Positions 32,638 to 38,228 of a DNA stretch of 38,228 bases are shown piece after piece. Source of the stretch: Treponema sp. (GTDB lineage: Bacteria > Spirochaetota > Spirochaetia > Treponematales > Treponemataceae); assembly GCA_017962415.1 (NCBI GenBank), contig JAGCVK010000023.1:1-38228 (forward strand), given 5' to 3'. The position numbers were made by a program, and so were the translations under genes. The first letter of the stretch is position 1, and the number at the start of each line of letters is the position of its first letter. The notes beneath the pieces were generated by a model. That model worked only from the letters and a program-made list of their open reading frames with translations, was not told the origin of the DNA and made no database searches.

Positions 32638-34418
32638 AAATTTTTCGGTTTATTATGATTTCGCGACATATTTACAGAAATCGGAACCATCGAAATGTCT
32701 TTTCTAAGCTGATTTTGCACAAACTTAAAAACTTCTTCGTAAACATAATAATCCAGCTTGATGATAAAACCGTTTCTTTCAAAAAGCGGAATAAATTTTT
32801 CGGGCGTCATTCGGCCAAGTTTTGGGCTGTTCCAGCGAACCAAAGCTTCCGCGCCAACAACTCTGTCATCAGCGAGAGATATTTTTGGCTGATACATTAC
32901 AAAAAATTCGCGCTGCTCCAAAGCCTGTTCCATATGACTTTCGATAAAACGTTCTTCGTTGATTTTTTCGAGAAGTCTTGAATTATAAACTGAATATTGC
33001 GTCAAAAGAGTATCTTTTATTGTGCTTTTTGCAAACGAAGCCTGTCCAATCAGATTTTGAATCGTATTTCCTTTTGAGTTGTCATCTGGCATTAAAAATG
33101 AAATACCAAATTTCGGGAAAAATGGAATTTCGTAAGATTTAAGTTCTTCGGTAAAAGTTGACATTGTTTCTTTGAATTTTTTCATTGACTGGCGAACAGA
33201 GCCGATTCTGATAAGAATGTAAAAATGATCTGCAAAGCCTTTTCCAATTATTGCGTGATATTCGTTGATGTATTTGCACAAAAGATTTGAATAATAAAGA
33301 ATTAGCTTGTCGGCAGCTTCTTCGCCGTAATTTTGATTTATGAACTTAAAGCCGCGAACGTCTGCTTCTATGAGCATAAATTTTGAGTGCGAGTAACGAA
33401 TTTGTTTTGTAGCTTCAGTTTCAAAACGCTGTCTTGTCCAAAGTCCTGTAAGCGGGTCGTAAACTGTTGCAATCAGCTGTTTCTTTTGAAAAAAATCAAG
33501 AAGTTTTGCTTCAATCAAAACCAGCGCAAGAATTGTGATTACTGAAAAAATAACGATGTTAATTTCATTTCTCTTTTCTGGATAATAAATGCTGTTAATT
33601 TCGTCCATTGAAACTTTTAAGGCAAGTGTCCAGCCTGCTTCCGGAATTTTTTCTGTTGTAAGATAAATGTAACTTCCGTCATCAGCTTGTGAAATTGTTG
33701 TTTGAGCGGGTTCTTTTGCAATATTTCTAGTTGATGTTTTTTTGTAACGTTTGTCTTCTGGCTCGTAAGAAAGTCCGACAACTTCAGGTCTTTGATGAAC
33801 AAGAAAAATTCCGTTTTTGTCTAAAAGCATAAATGTTTCTCTTGTACCAAGTTTAAAACCTGTTGTGCGAGCCATAAACTTGTCTAGCCGAACTGAAGCG
33901 CCTAAAACGCCCGCAATTTTATCACCATTGTAGATTGTTTTTTCGATGCAAAAAATCTTTTCCTGGCTATCTGTTGGATTGCAATAACCGCTTATAAAAT
34001 ATTCGCTTTTTCCTAAAAGGCCTTCGTGTTTATCAATTGTCATTTTTGCAATTTCACCACTGGAAAGATAGGCTGTTCCGTCTGGTGTTATATAATACAA
34101 ATGCAAAAAATCTTCATGTTTTTTATAATTATAATCTTTTAGAAAATTGAAAATGGTTTCTGTGTTGTAATCTTTGAATATATGACGAATATGAAAGGGT
34201 TCTAAAGAATTTTTATAATCATATAATTGAATGCTTACGATTTTAGTAAAACCTTCGAGTGTTGTGTGAAGACTGTTGAAGTATTCTTCTTCGGCATTTC
34301 TGAGCATTTTCTTTGTGTACATTCCCGAAATAGAAAGTACAATTGTCAAAAATATTGTAGAAACGAGAAATGTCGAAATTATTTTTGCCTTTTCAGGTGA
34401 AATGTTTTTCTTCTTCAC
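32586..34418 (-). CDS. Cache-GGDEF-EAL c-di-GMP signalling protein, N-terminal part (frameshifted)
   Basis: The start is a GTG at 34416-34418. The product has a membrane helix (about 12-33), a periplasmic Cache-type sensor (about 36-280), a second helix (about 283-303), a GGDEF domain and the start of an EAL domain. The GGDEF signature is degenerate (GFADHF, residues 394-399), so it probably does not make c-di-GMP. The EAL motif is intact (EALVRW, from E524). At about residue 590 the frame changes after SRNHNKPK and the last ~20 residues are out of frame. Restoring one base in the A-run joins it to the 32176-32637 frame and gives a complete EAL domain. If the break is real the phosphodiesterase is dead; if a sequencing error, it is an ordinary c-di-GMP phosphodiesterase. 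Confidence 0.85.
   Translation of the reverse strand: MKKKNISPEKAKIISTFLVSTIFLTIVLSISGMYTKKMLRNAEEEYFNSLHTTLEGFTKIVSIQLYDYKNSLEPFHIRHIFKDYNTETIFNFLKDYNYKKHEDFLHLYYITPDGTAYLSSGEIAKMTIDKHEGLLGKSEYFISGYCNPTDSQEKIFCIEKTIYNGDKIAGVLGASVRLDKFMARTTGFKLGTRETFMLLDKNGIFLVHQRPEVVGLSYEPEDKRYKKTSTRNIAKEPAQTTISQADDGSYIYLTTEKIPEAGWTLALKVSMDEINSIYYPEKRNEINIVIFSVITILALVLIEAKLLDFFQKKQLIATVYDPLTGLWTRQRFETEATKQIRYSHSKFMLIEADVRGFKFINQNYGEEAADKLILYYSNLLCKYINEYHAIIGKGFADHFYILIRIGSVRQSMKKFKETMSTFTEELKSYEIPFFPKFGISFLMPDDNSKGNTIQNLIGQASFAKSTIKDTLLTQYSVYNSRLLEKINEERFIESHMEQALEQREFFVMYQPKISLADDRVVGAEALVRWNSPKLGRMTPEKFIPLFERNGFIIKLDYYVYEEVFKFVQNQLRKDISMVPISVNMSRNHNKPKNLCMILWRFSINILFRQK
32641..32645 (-). other. Frameshift site in the EAL domain
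   Basis: A five-base homopolymer (TTTTT on plus, AAAAA in the gene). With six A the codons would read on as P-K-K-F-M-H-D-F-M-E-I-F, matching the usual SRxHLxxPxFxxxL segment of EAL domains. With five, the frame is lost. All conserved residues survive on both sides, so the break is recent or artefactual. Confidence 0.75.
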
Positions 34419-34520
34419 TAATCTTCTATATACAGATTAAGATTTTTCCTTCCACCTATAAAAATGATAACACAGATTCGTGTAATGTCAAAGAAAAATA
34501 TGCATTTAATGTAAAAGATT

Positions 34521-34587
34521 TGAAAACGTTGTAGCTTTGTAAGAAAACGTTGTAGTTTAAAAATAATTTATTTGTTAAACGTTTAAC
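34521..34587. promoter_or_regulatory. Three phased AACGTT operator-like sites upstream of the sugar ABC operon
   Basis: Two direct copies of GAAAACGTTGTAG have their CG centres at 34527/34528 and 34548/34549 (21 nt apart). A perfect 14-bp palindrome, GTTAAACGTTTAAC, lies at 34574-34587 (centre 32 nt further). The spacings are close to two and three DNA turns, placing all sites on one face. The AACGTT core with AT flanks is the style of LacI/GalR-family operators. I could not fix the -35/-10 with confidence. A fourth AACGTT at 34658-34663 is out of phase. Confidence 0.55.
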
Positions 34588-34711
34588 TTATCTGAAAAAC
34601 ACCGTTTTTGATGATTTTTTTTTTGCAAAATCGTCTTTTATGAGTTACAATAAAAAAAACGTTAGAGAGTATTCTCTGATTAAAAAAAACTTTTACAAGA
34701 GGAAAGGAAAT

Positions 34712-36064
34712 ATGAAAAAAATTCTTTCAGTTATGTGTGGTCTTGCAGTAGCATCATCATTGTTTGCTGCAAAAGCCAAGGGACCAGTAACAATTAATCT
34801 CTGGTCATTTACAGACGAAGTTCCTGGAATGGTTGAGAAATTCAAGGCAACTCATCCAGAATTGGAATTCAACCTGAATACAACAATCATCGCTACAACA
34901 AACCAGGAATACGAGCCAGCTCTTATCCCTGCTCTTCAGAATGGCGAAGTTGATATTTATGCTGCTGAAGCTGCATTTATTTACAAGTATACTCAGGGTG
35001 ATATGTCTGATTATGCTACTCCTTACAAGGATCTCGGTATTAAGATTGACAAGGCAATCGCTGATGCTAACATCGCTTCTTATACAGTAGATATTGGTAA
35101 GAACCCTAAGGGACAGGTTGTAGCTCTTGGATATCAGGCTACAGGTGGATGTTTCATCTATCGTCGCTCTATTGCTAAGAAAGTATTCGGTTCAGATGAT
35201 CCAAAAACTGTACAGGCTGCTATTGGTGGTGGTTCACAGTCTTGGAACAAGTTCTGGGACGCTGCTGCAAAATTGGCTGACAATGGTGTAGCTATCGTTT
35301 CTGGTGACGGTGACATCTGGCACGCATATGAATGTTCAGACAAGGGTTGGATTGTAAACGACAAACTTTACATCGATCCAAAACGTGAAGCTTTCATGGA
35401 TGCTTCAAAGAATCTTACAGAAAAAGGTTGGTCAAACGGTACACAGGACTGGACAGAAGCTTGGTATGCAGATATGCAGGGTAAAGGTGCAAAACCTGTA
35501 TTCGGTTTCTTCGGACCAGCTTGGCTTATCAACTACGTAATGGCTGGAAACAGCGGTGGAACAAAAATCGGTGAAGGTACATACGGTGACTGGGCTGTTT
35601 GTAACTCTCCAGTAGGATTCTTCTGGGGTGGTACATGGTTGCTCGCTAGCAAGGCAGCTGCAAAGAACAAGGAAAAGAAAGCTATCGTAAAAGAAATCAT
35701 CGAATGGATTACACTTGATACTTCTAACAACGGTCTTCTTTATCAGTGGGCTAACGGTACATACCAGTGGAAGTATGGAAAAGGTAAAGATGCAACTGTA
35801 AACACAAAAGATACAGTATCTTCTGGAACTGTAATGAGCAAGTCTGACGGAAAGCTTGACTTCCTTAAGGGACAGAATATGTTTGATTACTTCGTACCAG
35901 CTGGAGCTTATGCTAATGGTAAGACTCTTACACAGTACGATTCAGACATCAACGCTATCTGGCGTGACCAGGTTCGTGCTTATGCTAACGGACAGAAGAG
36001 CAAGGCTGCTGCAATCAAAGATTTCAAGCAGGGTGTTGCTGATAAGTTTGGTATCGATTACTAA
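34712..36064 (+). CDS. Sugar ABC transporter substrate-binding protein (family 1)
   Basis: The start is the ATG at 34712, after AGAGGAAAGGAAA and beginning the signal peptide MKKILSVMCGLAVASSLFAA; a longer frame from 34640 gives a non-signal extension. The 450-residue product has the family-1 solute-binding layout: VTINLWSFTDEVPGMVEKF at the mature N-terminus, ALQNGEVDIYAAEAAF, ALGYQATGGCFIYRRSIAKK, and late Trp-rich ligand-lining stretches (WSNGTQDWTEAWYADMQ). The cleavage region lacks a lipobox cysteine, so the protein is soluble and periplasmic. Codon choice is markedly C-ended (AAC, TTC, ATC) compared with neighbours, as in highly expressed genes. The ligand is a sugar or oligosaccharide of unknown identity. 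Confidence 0.92.
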   Translation: MKKILSVMCGLAVASSLFAAKAKGPVTINLWSFTDEVPGMVEKFKATHPELEFNLNTTIIATTNQEYEPALIPALQNGEVDIYAAEAAFIYKYTQGDMSDYATPYKDLGIKIDKAIADANIASYTVDIGKNPKGQVVALGYQATGGCFIYRRSIAKKVFGSDDPKTVQAAIGGGSQSWNKFWDAAAKLADNGVAIVSGDGDIWHAYECSDKGWIVNDKLYIDPKREAFMDASKNLTEKGWSNGTQDWTEAWYADMQGKGAKPVFGFFGPAWLINYVMAGNSGGTKIGEGTYGDWAVCNSPVGFFWGGTWLLASKAAAKNKEKKAIVKEIIEWITLDTSNNGLLYQWANGTYQWKYGKGKDATVNTKDTVSSGTVMSKSDGKLDFLKGQNMFDYFVPAGAYANGKTLTQYDSDINAIWRDQVRAYANGQKSKAAAIKDFKQGVADKFGIDY

Positions 36065-36106
36065 TAAATCTTAAAAAATTGTAAGATATTTTTCTTATAA
36101 TTGGCT

Positions 36107-36130
36107 CCGGGCTGTTGTATGACAGCCCGG
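36107..36130 (+). terminator. Hairpin between the binding-protein and permease genes (partial terminator or mRNA stabiliser)
   Basis: A 9-bp perfect stem, CCGGGCTGT / ACAGCCCGG with a 6-nt loop, is followed by ATTTCTGTATT, which is only a weak U-tract. In this position in ABC operons such hairpins commonly protect the abundant binding-protein message while letting some polymerases continue. Confidence 0.6.
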
Positions 36131-36196
36131 ATTTCTGTATTATAAAAAGTATTAGAATTTCTAAAATAATTAATCATGTTTTTGGGGTGTCCTATT

Positions 36197-37195
36197 ATGA
36201 AAAAAAAGGGAAGTATTAGTTATGCAAAATATGGTTACATATTCTGCATTCCTTTTATCGTTGCGTACTTAGTTTTTTCTTTCTATCCTACGTTGACAAC
36301 TTTTATGTATGGTTTTACAGACTTAAGAGGTGCTGGAAAAACAACCTGGCATTTTTTGAAGGGTAGTAAGATTTTTTCAAATTATAAGCAAATTTTATCT
36401 ATGCCGACTTTTCACATTGCTCTTAAAAATACTGTGAAAATCTGGCTTTGTAACTTTATTCCACAGATGATTATGGCACTTTTGCTTTCTGCCTGGTTTA
36501 CTAACCGCCGTGTTAAGATTCCTGGAGAGGGAGCATTTAAAGTACTTTTCTATATGCCAAATATTATTACTGCTGCTACTGTAGCTATCTTGTTCAGCGC
36601 TTTGTTCGGATATCCAATGGGTCCGGTAAATGATTTCCTTACAAGATTCCATATTATTGATAAGCCTTTCTACTTCTTAAATAGTAGAGCTGCTGCTCAG
36701 AATATTATTATCTTTATTCAGACATGGCAGTGGTATGGTTATACAATGATTATTATCATTTCTGGTGTTTTGGGTATTGATCCTGAAATCTTTGAAGCAG
36801 CTGACATTGACGGTGCTAATGGTTGGAAGGTATTCTGGAATATCACAATTCCAAGTATCAAAACTATTCTTTTGTTCACACTTGTAACAAGTTTGATTGG
36901 TGGTTTGAACATGTTCGATATTCCGGCTCTCTTTGTTCCAAATAGTGGTCCGGATAATGCAACTCTTACAACAAGTGTTCTTATTAACACTATGGCATTC
37001 AGAGGTGGTTACCTTTATAACCGTGCTTCTGCTTTGAGTATGATTATGTTTATTATCATTGTTGTTTGTTCTGCTGTATTGTTCTACTTCCTCAGAGATA
37101 AAGATGAAGCGAGAATTAAGAAACAAAAGAAACAGGAAATTAAAGCTCGTAAGCTCGCTGCAAAAAATGCTGCAAAAGGAGTTATAAATGGGTAA
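36197..37195 (+). CDS. Sugar ABC transporter permease, MalF/UgpA type
   Basis: I choose the ATG at 36197 (GGGGTG about 8 nt upstream); an earlier in-frame ATG at 36176 would precede that ribosome binding site. The 332-residue protein has six membrane helices. The cytoplasmic EAA loop is EAADIDGANGWKVFWNITIP, which docks to the ATPase. The C-terminal tail is unusually long and basic, rich in Lys/Ala. The last 8 nt overlap the next permease start, a typical coupling for heterodimeric permeases. Confidence 0.94.
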   Translation: MKKKGSISYAKYGYIFCIPFIVAYLVFSFYPTLTTFMYGFTDLRGAGKTTWHFLKGSKIFSNYKQILSMPTFHIALKNTVKIWLCNFIPQMIMALLLSAWFTNRRVKIPGEGAFKVLFYMPNIITAATVAILFSALFGYPMGPVNDFLTRFHIIDKPFYFLNSRAAAQNIIIFIQTWQWYGYTMIIIISGVLGIDPEIFEAADIDGANGWKVFWNITIPSIKTILLFTLVTSLIGGLNMFDIPALFVPNSGPDNATLTTSVLINTMAFRGGYLYNRASALSMIMFIIIVVCSAVLFYFLRDKDEARIKKQKKQEIKARKLAAKNAAKGVING

Positions 37196-38033
37196 TAGTA
37201 ATAAAAGTATGCCAGTATTCAAAGTGCTGGTAATGGTTGTTTGTATTTTTCTTGCGCTTTTGAGTTTGTTCCCATTCATCGTAATGCTTGTAAACTCAAC
37301 TCGTTCGACAATTCAGATTCAGCAGCACGCTGTTTCATTGATTCCGTCAAAATACTTTTTGAATAACTTCAGAATTCTTACAGGTAAAACATTCAGCCCT
37401 GCAAGAGGTTTTATGAACTCTCTTATCGTATCTTGCGGTGTTTCAGCTTGTTCTTTGTACTTTTCTACATTGACAGCTTACGCAATGGTAATGTATGAAT
37501 GGAAACTTAAGAATGTATTCTTTGGTTTCATTATGGCAATCATGATGATTCCTGCTACTGTTACAATCATTGGTTTCTTCCAGATGGTTTATAAAGTACA
37601 TATGACAAACAAGTTGATTGTTTTGATTCTTCCTGCAATCGCTTCGCCAAGTATGGTATTCTTTATGCGCCAGTATATGAAACCTTCTGTATCAGTTTCA
37701 TTGGTTGAGTCTGCTCGTATTGACGGTTCAAAAGAATTCTGGACATTCAATGTAATTGTTCTTCCAATTATGAAACCGGCTATTGCTACTCAGGCAATCT
37801 TTACTTTCGTAACAAGCTGGAACGAATTGTTCAGACCTTCTGTAATTTTGACTCAGCAGAATAAGTATACGCTTCCTATTATGGTTTCACTCCTTAATGG
37901 TGATATTTATAAGCGCGAACATGGTGCTATTTATGTAGGTCTTACCCTTACAGCACTTCCACTTATTGTTGTTTACTTCCTTATTGCAAAATACATCGTT
38001 GCCGGTGTTGCGTTAGGTTCGGTTAAGGGTTAA
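37188..38033 (+). CDS. Sugar ABC transporter permease, MalG/UgpE type
   Basis: The 281-residue protein has six membrane helices and the MalG-type EAA loop VESARIDGSKEFWTFNVIVLP. The ATG overlaps the end of the first permease, and AAAGGAG lies just upstream. The C-terminus AGVALGSVKG is typical of the subfamily. It is the last gene of the operon, since a strong terminator follows within 30 nt. No ATPase gene is present here, so the importer must use an ATPase encoded elsewhere, as is known for MsmX/UgpC-type shared ATPases. Confidence 0.94.
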   Translation: MGNSNKSMPVFKVLVMVVCIFLALLSLFPFIVMLVNSTRSTIQIQQHAVSLIPSKYFLNNFRILTGKTFSPARGFMNSLIVSCGVSACSLYFSTLTAYAMVMYEWKLKNVFFGFIMAIMMIPATVTIIGFFQMVYKVHMTNKLIVLILPAIASPSMVFFMRQYMKPSVSVSLVESARIDGSKEFWTFNVIVLPIMKPAIATQAIFTFVTSWNELFRPSVILTQQNKYTLPIMVSLLNGDIYKREHGAIYVGLTLTALPLIVVYFLIAKYIVAGVALGSVKG

Positions 38034-38061
38034 GTTTTTATTTACTAATTAGAAATTCTAT

Positions 38062-38094
38062 GCGCGACAGTTTTTTAGCTGTCGCGCTTTTTTT
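38062..38094 (+). terminator. Intrinsic terminator of the sugar ABC operon
   Basis: The stem GCGCGACAG (38062-38070) / CTGTCGCGC (38079-38087) is followed by seven T residues. Confidence 0.92.
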
Positions 38095-38096
38095 AT

Positions 38097-38167
38097 GGGC
38101 TCGAGAGCCCGTGAAAATATGGAGCGAAGCGGAATATTTTCATAATAAACCACCCGCTATGCGGGTG
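38097..38167. repeat. Cluster of three tandem palindromes at the window end
   Basis: GGGCTC-GA-GAGCCC (38097-38110), TGAAAATAT / ATATTTTCA (38112-38120, 38134-38142) around GGAGCGAAGCGGA, and CACCCGC-TAT-GCGGGTG (38151-38167) follow each other. The middle loop resembles the AGCGGAGCGAG motif of the repeat at 10914-11040. The remaining bases to 38228 hold no gene that I can support. Confidence 0.55.
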
Positions 38168-38228
38168 TGCGACAAATGCTTATAGCAAAAAAAACTTTCC
38201 TCCAAAGCGATACAATGAGATTGTTCAA

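Noticed and set aside
36677..37279. 200-codon minus-strand ORF opposite the permeases
   Set aside because: It is antisense to two well-supported overlapping permease genes, with Asn/Thr/Ser/Cys-rich shadow composition.

Overview
The window looks like chromosome from a host-associated Treponema or close relative (Spirochaetota). The evidence is indirect: an AT-rich coding style, many short 'MKK' signal peptides, a diderm envelope gene set (outer-membrane barrels, ExbB/ExbD/TonB, alpha-2-macroglobulin plus PBP1C), uronate catabolism, and six-TM LuxR-type regulators. No rRNA, tRNA, CRISPR array, transposase or phage gene was found.

Layout. (1) 3-10913, all plus strand: the 3' part of a large acyl-CoA dehydratase activase-like Fe-S protein, then a tightly spaced envelope operon (exported protein of unknown function, 941-aa TPR protein, beta-barrel with a TonB-box-like N-terminus, ExbB, ExbD, TonB-like), closed by a GC-rich palindromic repeat. 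(2) 11071-14063: uxuA and uxuB. uxaC lies apart at 20613-22055. The three enzymes take glucuronate to 2-keto-3-deoxygluconate, and uxuA and uxaC share a 10-bp palindrome upstream. (3) 14109-15711: two small membrane proteins and a GNAT acetyltransferase. (4) 15790-18439: a duplicated module in which a small secreted-protein gene runs convergently into, and overlaps by 23 nt, a six-TM LuxR-type regulator. Unit 2 is complete. In unit 1 only the last ~33 codons of the secreted-protein gene survive and a 47-codon ORF sits at its start. Both units keep an inverted repeat 8 nt upstream of the -35. (5) 18511-20527: two tandem paralogous outer-membrane barrel candidates. (6) 22101-30072, minus strand: alpha-2-macroglobulin lipoprotein and PBP1C, the usual bacterial pair. 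(7) 30188-32179: a long inverted-repeat element, gatB, tandem hairpins, and a second copy of the last ~80 nt of gatB. (8) 32176-34418, minus strand: a Cache-GGDEF-EAL c-di-GMP protein split by a one-base frameshift. (9) 34521-38033: a sugar ABC importer (binding protein and two permeases, no ATPase) behind three helically phased AACGTT operator-like sites.

The most interesting signals are the duplicated regulator/secreted-protein module with its conserved operator geometry, the gatB tail that differs from gatB only by synonymous changes, and the operator shared by the dispersed uronate genes. All functional calls rest on motif recognition by eye; no database search was run.
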